Made by a program: the position numbers and the translations under genes
Assembly: GCA_945614335.1 (NCBI GenBank)
Contig: CALZAP010000003.1
Coordinates: 1 to 14,778 of the forward strand
DNA from: an uncultured Prevotella sp.
GTDB taxonomy: Bacteria > Bacteroidota > Bacteroidia > Bacteroidales > Bacteroidaceae
Length of the DNA stretch: 14,778 nt
Reading direction: 5' to 3'
Notes under the pieces: model-generated
The model's input: only the letters and a program-made list of their open reading frames with translations
The model's database searches: none
Told to the model about the DNA's origin: nothing
Shown here: positions 1-7,456 of the stretch, piece after piece
Layout: each line of letters begins with the position of its first letter
Position numbering within the stretch: position 1 is the stretch's first letter

Positions 1-333
1 GGAGCACAGGAGCTGGAATACACGGCCGCACCGGTGTTTATGGACGCCAAGGTGAAATGCCGCCACCAGTGGTTGATAGAATTCTCAAAAGAACCGGAAG
101 ACCTCAACCTCTTTGCCGACCTCTTCGACAAAAAGATGCAGGAGCTAAACAGCGACTACGAGGCAAAAAGATATAAGGACATCACTCTCCAGCACCTGGA
201 AATAGTAGTCGCTCGCCACGACCTCTTCAACGACTGGCTGAAAATGAAAGGCAAACTGGGCGGACAGCACAAGGTGCCACGACTGAGCAACAGCCGAGAC
301 ATCATCGACCAGCTGTTGGGGATGAATGGATGA
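1..333 (+). CDS. GH3-family (auxin-responsive-promoter-like) protein, C-terminal fragment
   Basis: Only the last 110 residues are inside the window; the frame is open from base 1 and ends at TGA 331-333. The C-terminal region, with stretches such as NSDYEAKRYKDI and GKLGGQHKVPRLSNSR, matches the end of bacterial GH3 proteins as I know them from Bacteroidetes. GH3 proteins belong to the ANL adenylating superfamily; plant members join amino acids to acyl acids such as auxin by way of an acyl-adenylate. The adenylation motifs would lie upstream and cannot be checked, so substrate and activity are unknown. A GTG at 34 lies in frame but is internal, because the frame continues upstream with family-like sequence. 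The gene is followed at once by a 14-bp tandem repeat and then by an envelope lipoprotein gene. Family assignment is from recall of the C-terminal pattern. Confidence 0.8.
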   Translation, partial: GAQELEYTAAPVFMDAKVKCRHQWLIEFSKEPEDLNLFADLFDKKMQELNSDYEAKRYKDITLQHLEIVVARHDLFNDWLKMKGKLGGQHKVPRLSNSRDIIDQLLGMNG

Positions 334-383
334 GGAATGAGGAGAGAGGAGTGAGGAGAGAGGAATGAGGAGAGAGGAGTGAG
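332..383 (+). repeat. 14-bp G/A-rich tandem repeat, about 3.7 copies, behind the GH3 stop codon
   Basis: Units GAGGARTGAGGAGA start at 332, 346, 360 and 374 (the last partial). The variable R alternates A, G, A, G, so the array can also be read as a 28-bp unit in about 1.9 copies. It begins inside the GH3 stop codon. TGA triplets at 331, 338, 352, 366 and 380 cover all three forward frames. It ends 21 bp before the next start codon. It is not a CRISPR: there are no spacers. Confidence 0.9.
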
Positions 384-404
384 AATAGTTTAAAGAAACA
401 AGGA

Positions 405-2369
405 ATGAAGAAAGAAAAATGGTTTTTTGTTACCCTTTTGCTGTCAATGATTGTGTCGTGTGCAAGAATGGGACAGCCTGACGGAGGATGGTTTGACGAC
501 ACTCCTCCACGTGTGGTGTCGACCAATCCGATAGAAAAGGGAACAAAAGTAAAGTCGAAGAAAGTGACTATCACTTTCGACGAATTCATAAAACTGGAGG
601 ATGCCAGCAATAAAGTGGTCGTGTCGCCACCGCAGATAGAACCTGCCGACATCAAAAGTTCGGGAAAGAACATTATCGTGGAACTGAAAGACTCGCTGAA
701 GGAAAACACCACATACACCATCGACTTCTCCGACGCCATAAGCGACAACAACGAGGGGAACCCGATGGGAAACTATACCTACAGCTTCTCCACAGGCGAA
801 AGGATAGACACTTTTGAGGTTTCGGGTAACGTGCTCGACGCCAGTAACCTCGAGCCCGTGAAAGGCATACTCGTGGGACTCTACGACGACCTCTCCGACA
901 CGGTGTTTGCACGTAAACCATTCATTAGGGTGTCGCGCACCGACAGCCGCGGACGGTTTGTGATAAAGGGCATCGCCCCGGGAACATATAGGGCATACGC
1001 CCTCCAGGATGCCGACGGCGACTACATCTACAGCCAGAAAAGCGAGATGATAGCATTCAACCACGAGACATTCGAACCTTACGCCAAACCTGACGTGAGA
1101 CAAGACACCGTGTGGCGAGACACATTGCGCATCGACTCCATCATGAGGGTGGACTACACTCACTTCTACCCCGACAACATCGTGCTAAGGGCATTCACAG
1201 TAAAGCAAACCGACAGATACCTCGTGAAAAGCGACAGAAACGAACCAGACCGACTGAACTTCTTCTTCAGCTACGGCAACGACTCCCTGCCAGAGATAAA
1301 AGGTCTTAACTTCAACTCCGACAGCGCTTTCGTGGTAGAATCGACACTGAAAAAAGACACAGTGACCTACTGGATAAAAGACACGACATTGATAAACCGC
1401 GACTCGCTCATGATAGAAGCGAAATACCTCATGACCGACTCTACGGGAACACTCGTAATGCAGACCGACACGCTGGAGATGATACCAAAAATGTCGTATG
1501 AGAAACGAATGAAACAAAAGATGAAAGACATCGAGAAATGGCAGAAAGAACAGGACAAAAAGAAAAAAAGAGGTGAAGCATACGACTCCATAATGGCACA
1601 AAAACCGCTTGAACTGCAAATAACAGGCAACGGAAAAATCACACCAGAGCAGAACGTCTTCTTCACCATGCCTACGCCATTGGCCACATGCGACACGGCG
1701 AAAATCCATCTCTACTCAAAGATTGACACTCTTTGGTACAACTCAAGGTTTGAATGGCAACAGATAGAGGGAAACATTAGAAAATATATGCTAAGGGCTG
1801 AATGGAGACCTGACGTGGAATACAGCCTCGAACTCGACTCTGCTGCTTTCATCGACATCTACGGACTGGCTTCGGCACCAAGAAAGGAAGGTATAAAGGT
1901 GAGCTCCAACGACGAGTTCGGATCGCTGATTGTAAACGTGAGCGGCATAAATGCCGACAGTGCGACTGTAATCGTGCAACTACTCAACTCGAGCGACGCG
2001 GTGAAGAAAGAAGCCGTTGTCATCGACGGGGCTGCGGAATTCTACTACCTCAAGGCAGAAAAACTCTACCTTAGGGCGTTTGTAGACAGAAACGGAAACG
2101 GAATATGGGACACTGGCGACTACTATGCCGACATGCAGCCTGAAGAGATGTACTACTACCCGAAAATGGTGGAGACAAAAGAAAAATGGGACATCACCAT
2201 CGGATGGGACGTAAGCTCTACACCTTTGGTAAGACAAAAGCCTGACGCCATAAAGAAGCAAAAATCGGAAAAGGAAAAGAAACTCCAGAACAGAAACGCG
2301 GAAAGGGCAAACAAATTAGGCATTGACTACAATAAGGTGTTGAACAAAATAAAGACAAAAGGGAGTTAA
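405..2369 (+). CDS. Outer-membrane-type lipoprotein with bacterial Ig-like (Big_5) domain
   Basis: 654 aa. Residues 1-19 form a lipoprotein signal: basic start, hydrophobic core, lipobox ending in Cys19 (IVSC). Residues about 33-131 read as a SbsA-type Ig-like domain (DTPPRVVSTNP start, TYTIDFSDAISDNNEGN, ending YSFSTG). Residues about 137-210 resemble a carboxypeptidase-regulatory/transthyretin-like fold (SGNVLDASNLEPVKG, then GRFVIKGIAPGTYRAYALQD). Near the C-terminus is a conserved-looking DRNGNGIWDTGDYY segment from residue 561, with the Asp/Asn spacing of a calcium-type loop. The last 45 residues are rich in Lys, Arg and Glu and should be helical and soluble. The protein is probably anchored in the outer membrane, facing periplasm or surface. 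Its biological role is not known to me. No clear promoter is seen between it and the GH3 gene, so co-transcription is likely. Confidence 0.85.
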   Translation: MKKEKWFFVTLLLSMIVSCARMGQPDGGWFDDTPPRVVSTNPIEKGTKVKSKKVTITFDEFIKLEDASNKVVVSPPQIEPADIKSSGKNIIVELKDSLKENTTYTIDFSDAISDNNEGNPMGNYTYSFSTGERIDTFEVSGNVLDASNLEPVKGILVGLYDDLSDTVFARKPFIRVSRTDSRGRFVIKGIAPGTYRAYALQDADGDYIYSQKSEMIAFNHETFEPYAKPDVRQDTVWRDTLRIDSIMRVDYTHFYPDNIVLRAFTVKQTDRYLVKSDRNEPDRLNFFFSYGNDSLPEIKGLNFNSDSAFVVESTLKKDTVTYWIKDTTLINRDSLMIEAKYLMTDSTGTLVMQTDTLEMIPKMSYEKRMKQKMKDIEKWQKEQDKKKKRGEAYDSIMAQKPLELQITGNGKITPEQNVFFTMPTPLATCDTAKIHLYSKIDTLWYNSRFEWQQIEGNIRKYMLRAEWRPDVEYSLELDSAAFIDIYGLASAPRKEGIKVSSNDEFGSLIVNVSGINADSATVIVQLLNSSDAVKKEAVVIDGAAEFYYLKAEKLYLRAFVDRNGNGIWDTGDYYADMQPEEMYYYPKMVETKEKWDITIGWDVSSTPLVRQKPDAIKKQKSEKEKKLQNRNAERANKLGIDYNKVLNKIKTKGS

Positions 2370-2386
2370 GGAGTTAAGGAGTTAAG
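2363..2386 (+). repeat. 8-bp tandem repeat (GAGTTAAG x3) spanning the stop codon of the Ig-like lipoprotein gene
   Basis: Three perfect units start at 2363, 2371 and 2379. The first contains the gene's own TAA stop (2367-2369). Because 8 is not a multiple of 3, the three TAA triplets (2367, 2375, 2383) fall in all three forward frames. The remaining gap of 57 bp before the next gene shows no TAnnTTTG promoter and no hairpin terminator. Confidence 0.9.
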
Positions 2387-2443
2387 ACAAATGATTGAGC
2401 CTTAGAACTCTGCGCTCAAAACATAAACATAATTTATAATGAC

Positions 2444-3262
2444 ATGGCACGCTATTTTAGAAAAATAATGCTGGTAATGATACTGGCTACGGCAGCGATG
2501 ACCGCAAACGCACAATGCGGCATAGAGAACAAGGCTTTCAAGTCGGGTGAATACCTGTCATACGACCTGTACTTCAACTGGAAATTCGTATGGGTGAAGG
2601 TGGGAACGGCATCGATGAGCACTGTGCAGTCTCGATACAAAGGACAGACTGCGTGGAGAAGCAGCCTCACCACCCGCAGCAACAGCAAACTCGATAAGAT
2701 ATTCACCCTCAGAGACACCCTGCTCTCTTACACCACGCAAGACATCGCCCCACTCTACTTCAGAAAGGGCGCAAGGGAAGGCGACAGATACTATGTGGAC
2801 GAGATATGGTACAGCTACCCGAAAAACACTTGCCACCTGAAGCAGCACAGAATAGAAAACAGCGGCGAACACGTGTGGAAAGAGTCGCAATACAAAGACT
2901 GCATCTACGACATGATGAGCATATTCCTCAGAGCCAGAAACTTCGACGCATCGAAGATGAAGGTGGGAGAGAACATTCCTATGCCCATCAGCGACGCTAA
3001 ACACCTGTCAAACTCATGGCTGAAATATCAGGGAAAGGAAACATTCGAAATGCAAGAGTCGAAACAGAAGTTCAGATGTCTCGTATTCTCATTCATCGAA
3101 AGGGAAGATGGAGAAAACCACGAACTAATAAGATTCTACGTCACCGACGACGCCAACCACATCCCTGTGAGACTCGACATGTTCCTGAGCTTCGGATCGG
3201 CAAAGGCTTTCCTGAAAGGATACAAGGGAGTGAGAAACAAAATGACGTCGATTGTAAAGTAA
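2444..3262 (+). CDS. DUF3108 family secreted protein
   Basis: 272 aa. Residues 1-23 are a typical Sec signal peptide (basic MARYFRK, hydrophobic core, ANA before the cleavage site), giving a mature protein that begins near Gln24. The mature part (GEYLSYDLYFNWKFVWVKVG, then TTRSNSKLDKIFTLRDTLLSY, then RFYVTDDANHIPVRLDM) fits the DUF3108 family, predicted beta-rich envelope proteins of unknown role. It is not a lipoprotein: Cys25 comes just after the predicted Sec cleavage site and lacks a proper lipobox. It probably acts in the periplasm. It lies 74 bp after an Ig-like lipoprotein gene and 14 bp before another lipoprotein gene, so the three may form one envelope operon. Family assignment is fairly firm; function is unknown. 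Confidence 0.8.
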   Translation: MARYFRKIMLVMILATAAMTANAQCGIENKAFKSGEYLSYDLYFNWKFVWVKVGTASMSTVQSRYKGQTAWRSSLTTRSNSKLDKIFTLRDTLLSYTTQDIAPLYFRKGAREGDRYYVDEIWYSYPKNTCHLKQHRIENSGEHVWKESQYKDCIYDMMSIFLRARNFDASKMKVGENIPMPISDAKHLSNSWLKYQGKETFEMQESKQKFRCLVFSFIEREDGENHELIRFYVTDDANHIPVRLDMFLSFGSAKAFLKGYKGVRNKMTSIVK

Positions 3263-3276
3263 GTCAACAGATATAT

Positions 3277-4128
3277 ATGAACAAAGCTTTCGTTATTGCT
3301 ATTTTCGTGTCGCATGTTCTAACGGCATGCAACTATATCGACCCGGAAAACGAAAGCACCAGGACGATTGCCGTCTCTGTGGTGTGTAACGATGAACACA
3401 AACCACAGGGATGGCATTTTGACTTGTTTGACGAAAACGGATATTTCGACACAAGCTATATAACTGAAGACCAAAGGATTGAAATATACAACAAATATGC
3501 GACACTACTGATATATAATGACACCAAAACCACAAAAGTATACTACACTGGTAACGACATCAATGTAATAGCCACTACCGACAGGCTCAACGATCACGCC
3601 TTCATCGGAAGACATCCCATCGTATACATGCCCGACAAACTCTACTCCACCCTACTGGAGACCCAAGGCAACGACGAACAAACGGCTGAAGTGAAACCAC
3701 GAGTGTTTACATACAACATCGACATAAGCCTCAACGACAAAGACAACAACATAAAAGACTGCACGGAAGCGTCGATAGAAGGTGTGGCACGGGCGGTGGA
3801 CATCATTAGCGAAACACGTTCTGACAGCACGGCAGCAATGTATTTCCGTGTGGAATACAACAACAAGCACATAACAGGCCATTTCACCACATTCGGACTT
3901 CCTTCCGGAAAACAACAGTCAGCGACTATCAGGCTCAGACTGCTACGCAAAGACAACACTGCCGCATATCTCATTATCGACCCAACCGACGACATGCTGA
4001 AACATCAGAAAGGCACCACCATATCGCGCAGTGCAGACGCTCAATCGGCACAACCCGTCAACCCTACAGACAATAACAATGTAGACATAGAGCCAAGTCA
4101 CACAGAATTCATTCATGTGAAGATATGA
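3277..4128 (+). CDS. Small lipoprotein, FimB/Mfa2-like (DUF5119-type) family
   Basis: 283 aa from ATG 3277. The frame is open further up to 3016, but that part overlaps the DUF3108 gene, has no secretion signal and is not protein-like, whereas ATG 3277 gives a clean lipoprotein signal with lipobox LTAC and Cys18. The layout (a beta-rich first domain with GWHFDLFDENG and LLIYNDT, then a second domain with FTYNIDISLND, ASIEGVARAVDI, GHFTTFGLP and a last strand YLIIDPTD) resembles DUF5119 and the FimB/Mfa2 fimbrial-anchor superfamily of Bacteroidales. The C-terminal 45 residues are polar and Asn/Asp/Gln rich, probably flexible. No fimbrillin gene is nearby, so a fimbrial role is only a guess. 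It follows DUF3108 by 14 bp and is likely co-transcribed. Confidence 0.65.
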   Translation: MNKAFVIAIFVSHVLTACNYIDPENESTRTIAVSVVCNDEHKPQGWHFDLFDENGYFDTSYITEDQRIEIYNKYATLLIYNDTKTTKVYYTGNDINVIATTDRLNDHAFIGRHPIVYMPDKLYSTLLETQGNDEQTAEVKPRVFTYNIDISLNDKDNNIKDCTEASIEGVARAVDIISETRSDSTAAMYFRVEYNNKHITGHFTTFGLPSGKQQSATIRLRLLRKDNTAAYLIIDPTDDMLKHQKGTTISRSADAQSAQPVNPTDNNNVDIEPSHTEFIHVKI

Positions 4129-4129
4129 T

Positions 4130-4150
4130 GAAGAGGGAAGAGGGTAGAGA
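4130..4150 (+). repeat. Degenerate 7-bp G/A-rich repeat behind the DUF5119-type gene
   Basis: GAAGAGG is repeated at 4130 and 4137, followed by a diverged third copy (GTAGAGA) at 4144. It starts directly after the stop codon. A second TGA follows in frame at 4129. It is short and weak, and listed because of its position and similarity in kind to the other post-stop repeats in this window. Confidence 0.5.
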
Positions 4151-4255
4151 AATGATTGGAGCCTGAAAGTGATTATTGGTTCAGCATTGCTTTAGAAAGT
4201 TGAGCATAAAATGAAGTTTTTTCGGCAAAAAGGCTGAAGTATGGATTTTTTTCTG

Positions 4256-4263
4256 TAACTTTG
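4256..4263 (+). promoter_or_regulatory. Bacteroidetes-type -7 element upstream of miaB
   Basis: TAACTTTG matches the Bacteroidetes primary sigma factor -7 consensus TAnnTTTG and is followed by CAC. The expected -33 TTTG is not clear: only GCTG lies at the right distance (4233-4236). Transcription would start near 4270, leaving a leader of about 20 nt before ATG 4289. It is the only promoter-like site in the 160-bp gap 4129-4288 and probably drives miaB and the two genes after it. Confidence 0.65.
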
Positions 4264-4288
4264 CACGCAATTTTCAAACTTATTGACA

Positions 4289-5596
4289 ATGAAGAAATTA
4301 TATATCGAAACTTACGGATGCCAAATGAACGTGGCCGACTCGGAGGTTGTGGCCTCGGTAATGCTCATGGCCGGATACGAGACATGCGACAACCTCGACG
4401 AGGCTGATGCCGTGTTTCTCAACACCTGCTCCGTAAGAGACAATGCGGAACAAAAAATATACAATAGGCTCGACACACTTAACGCGGAAAGGAAAAAAGG
4501 ACATAAACTCATCATCGGAGTGCTCGGATGCATGGCGGAAAGAGTGAAGGAAGACTTGCTCCAAAACCACCACACGGACCTCGTGGCGGGACCTGACGCC
4601 TATCTCACACTGCCTGACCTCATAGCACAGGCCGAAACCGGCCACAAGGCCATCAACATAGAACTATCGACATCGGAGACATATAAGGACATTGTGCCGC
4701 AAAGACTACACGGCACAAAAATCGGTGGTTTTGTAAGCATCATGAGAGGCTGCAACAACTTCTGCCACTACTGCATAGTGCCTTATACAAGAGGAAGGGA
4801 GAGAAGCCGCGACGTGGAAAGCATCCTGAGAGAGGTGAGAGACCTTAACGAAAGGGGATTCAAGGAGGTAACCCTGCTGGGACAAAACGTTAACTCATAC
4901 CTCTGCGGCTCCGTCAACTTCCCGTCGCTGCTTAGACAAGTGGCGGAAACAGCTCCAAAAATGCGCATACGATTCACCACTTCGCACCCTAAGGACATGA
5001 GCGACGAGACGCTGAAGGTGATTGCTGAGATGCCTAACGTCTGCAAACACATTCACCTGCCAGTACAGAGCGGAAGCAACAGGATACTGAAACTCATGAA
5101 CAGAAAATACACACGAGAGTGGTATCTCGACAGAGTGGCAGCCATCAGACGCATCATTCCCGACTGCGGACTGTCAACCGACATTTTCGTGGGATATCAC
5201 AGCGAGACGGAAGAAGACCACCAGATGTCGCTGTCGCTGATGAGAGAAGTGGGATACGACTCCGCATTCATGTTCAAGTATTCAGAACGACCGGGAACAT
5301 ACGCGTCAAAACATCTGCCCGACGACGTGCCGGAGGAAGTGAAAATAAAACGCCTCAACGAGATGATACACCTTCAGACCGAAATATCGGCCGAAGCCAA
5401 CAAACGAGACGAAGGAAAAGTGTTTGACGTGCTGGTGGAAGGATTCAGCAAACGCTCAAGGGAGCAACTGTGCGGCAGGACGGAACATAATAAAATGGTG
5501 GTGTTCGACAAAGGCGGCCACCATGTAGGAGAAACGGTAAAGGTAAGAATAACTGGAAGTTCGAGCGCAACCCTACTGGGTGAAGAAGTGAAATAG
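4289..5596 (+). CDS. miaB: tRNA-2-methylthio-N6-dimethylallyladenosine synthase MiaB
   Basis: 435 aa, normal for the family. This radical-SAM methylthiotransferase converts i6A37 to ms2i6A37 in tRNAs reading UNN codons, in the cytoplasm. The N-terminal UPF0004 domain has its three cluster-binding cysteines Cys11 (YGCQMN), Cys47 (NTCSVR) and Cys81 (LGCMAER). The radical-SAM CxxxCxxC motif is Cys155, Cys159 and Cys162 (RGCNNFCHYC). A TRAM domain follows at about residues 370-435. ATG 4289 is chosen over the in-frame TTG at 4283 because MKKLYIETYGCQMN is the usual family start and the leader from the -7 box is very short. The next gene follows after a 27-bp gap, so this is probably the first gene of an operon with the ABC exporter and acyltransferase. 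Confidence 0.96.
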   Translation: MKKLYIETYGCQMNVADSEVVASVMLMAGYETCDNLDEADAVFLNTCSVRDNAEQKIYNRLDTLNAERKKGHKLIIGVLGCMAERVKEDLLQNHHTDLVAGPDAYLTLPDLIAQAETGHKAINIELSTSETYKDIVPQRLHGTKIGGFVSIMRGCNNFCHYCIVPYTRGRERSRDVESILREVRDLNERGFKEVTLLGQNVNSYLCGSVNFPSLLRQVAETAPKMRIRFTTSHPKDMSDETLKVIAEMPNVCKHIHLPVQSGSNRILKLMNRKYTREWYLDRVAAIRRIIPDCGLSTDIFVGYHSETEEDHQMSLSLMREVGYDSAFMFKYSERPGTYASKHLPDDVPEEVKIKRLNEMIHLQTEISAEANKRDEGKVFDVLVEGFSKRSREQLCGRTEHNKMVVFDKGGHHVGETVKVRITGSSSATLLGEEVK

Positions 5597-5623
5597 AAAA
5601 AGGAATAATAAAACCATAGCGAC

Positions 5624-7456
5624 ATGAAAGAGTTCATACAAGTTCTACGACGGTTTGTACCTCCATACAAGAAATATCTCGTATGGTCGGTGGTGTTCAA
5701 CATTTTGTCGGCCATACTGAACATCTTCTCGTTTATGGCCATCATACCTATACTGCAGATACTGTTCCAGACCGACGGCTCGCAGGCACCACAGGAACTG
5801 ATGACCATCACCTGGGACAACCTTCAGGAAGCGTTCTCCAACAACGCCAACTACTACATTGGAGCACTCATTGCCGACATTGGTCCCACAACAACGCTGC
5901 TGGTCATAGGCCTTTTCCTCGCTTTCATGACATTCCTCAAGACAGGAGCCTACTTCCTGTCTTCCGCCACCATCATACCCATACGAACCGGAGTGGTGCG
6001 CGACATAAGAAACCAGCTCTACCGCAAGATAACGTCGCTGCCGTTAGGATTCTTCTCTGAAGAGCGAAAAGGAGACATTATCGCAAGAATGAGCGGTGAC
6101 GTGGCAGAGGTGGAAAACTCCATCATGTCGTCGCTCGACATGCTGTTCAAAAACCCTATACTCATCATTGCCTATTTCTCCACTCTAATCATCATATCAT
6201 GGCAACTCACGCTGTTCACACTTGTGTTCGTGCCAGTGATGGGATGGTTTATGGGTATGGTGGGAAGAAAGCTGAAGCAAAACTCCATAAAGGCACAGGC
6301 TCTTTGGAGCGACACCATGAGCCAGGTGGAGGAAACACTCGGCGGACTGCGCATAGTGAAGGCCTTTTGCGCCGAAACAAAGATGAACAACCGATTTGAC
6401 AAGGTTAACAGCCAGTACCGAAACGACATCATGAGGGTGAACATACGCCAGCAAATGGCACACCCGATGAGCGAATTCCTCGGCACTGTGATGATCGTGA
6501 TAGTGCTATGGTTCGGAGGTATTCTCGTGCTCTCCGGCGACGCCTCGCTGTCAGGACCAACATTCATCTACTATCTCGTGATGCTCTACAGCATCATCAA
6601 CCCGCTGAAAGACTTCTCAAAAGCCGGATACAACATTCCGAAAGGACTGGCGTCGATGGAACGCATCGACAAGATTCTCAACGCCGAGAACAACATCACC
6701 GAGAAAGAAAACCCAATGGCCATCAAGGAGTTCAAACACAATATTGAATTCCGTAACGTATCGTTCAGATACGACAAGAAGTGGATTCTCAGAAACATCA
6801 ACCTCACCATAGAGAAAGGGAAAACAGTGGCGCTCGTAGGACAAAGCGGTGGAGGCAAGTCGACACTCGTCGACCTCATACCACGATACTACGACGTGCA
6901 GGAGGGAGAAGTGCTCATCGACGGAGTGAACGTGAAAGACCTTGGCATACACGACCTACGACAGCTCATAGGCAATGTCAACCAGGAAGCCATACTCTTC
7001 AACGACTCCTTCCGCAACAACATAGCCTTCGGAGTGGACGGAGCCACCGACAGCCAAATAGCCGAAGCGGCAAGAATAGCCAATGCCTATGACTTTATCA
7101 TGGAGTCGGAAAACGGCATGGACACCAACGTGGGCGACCGGGGAAGCAGACTGTCTGGCGGACAGCGACAGCGTGTGAGCATAGCAAGGGCAATACTCAA
7201 AAACCCGCCAATACTCATACTCGACGAAGCCACATCGGCACTCGACACAGAAAGCGAACGACTCGTGCAGGACGCACTCGAACGACTTATGAAAACTCGT
7301 ACCACAGTGGCCATAGCACACCGACTGTCTACAATAAAGTGTGCCGACGAGATTTGCGTCATTCACGAAGGGGAGATAGTGGAGCGTGGAACACACGACG
7401 AACTTCTGTCCATTGACGGCTACTACAAACGACTTAACGACATGCAGAGCCTATGA
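5624..7456 (+). CDS. ABC exporter, MsbA-like (fused membrane and ATPase domains)
   Basis: 610 aa half-transporter that should work as a homodimer in the inner membrane. The N-terminal part (about 1-340) has hydrophobic segments near 20-48, 88-118, 176-212, 286-306 and 313-330, as in type IV ABC exporters. The ATPase domain has Walker A GQSGGGKST (406-414, Lys412), signature LSGGQ (510-514), Walker B ILILDE (530-535, Asp534, catalytic Glu535) and the H-loop His566 in AIAHRLSTIK. All key residues are present, so it should be active. MsbA flips lipid A-core; an LpxL-type acyltransferase starting within this gene's stop codon supports a lipid A or phospholipid substrate, but other substrates such as drugs or peptides cannot be excluded. 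It lies 27 bp after miaB. Confidence 0.93.
   Translation: MKEFIQVLRRFVPPYKKYLVWSVVFNILSAILNIFSFMAIIPILQILFQTDGSQAPQELMTITWDNLQEAFSNNANYYIGALIADIGPTTTLLVIGLFLAFMTFLKTGAYFLSSATIIPIRTGVVRDIRNQLYRKITSLPLGFFSEERKGDIIARMSGDVAEVENSIMSSLDMLFKNPILIIAYFSTLIIISWQLTLFTLVFVPVMGWFMGMVGRKLKQNSIKAQALWSDTMSQVEETLGGLRIVKAFCAETKMNNRFDKVNSQYRNDIMRVNIRQQMAHPMSEFLGTVMIVIVLWFGGILVLSGDASLSGPTFIYYLVMLYSIINPLKDFSKAGYNIPKGLASMERIDKILNAENNITEKENPMAIKEFKHNIEFRNVSFRYDKKWILRNINLTIEKGKTVALVGQSGGGKSTLVDLIPRYYDVQEGEVLIDGVNVKDLGIHDLRQLIGNVNQEAILFNDSFRNNIAFGVDGATDSQIAEAARIANAYDFIMESENGMDTNVGDRGSRLSGGQRQRVSIARAILKNPPILILDEATSALDTESERLVQDALERLMKTRTTVAIAHRLSTIKCADEICVIHEGEIVERGTHDELLSIDGYYKRLNDMQSL

Noticed and set aside
332..383. 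CRISPR-like array
   Set aside because: The units are directly adjacent with no spacers and are only 14 bp long.
444..1163. Long open frame of 239 codons on the minus strand
   Set aside because: It lies antisense to the Ig-like lipoprotein gene. Its composition is a shadow of that gene and it shows no domain or start signal.
3016..3276. N-terminal extension of the DUF5119-type frame upstream of ATG 3277
   Set aside because: It overlaps the DUF3108 gene in another frame and is basic and non-protein-like. ATG 3277 gives a proper lipoprotein signal.
4283..4288. TTG start two codons upstream of the chosen miaB start
   Set aside because: ATG 4289 gives the standard family N-terminus and TTG starts are rare.
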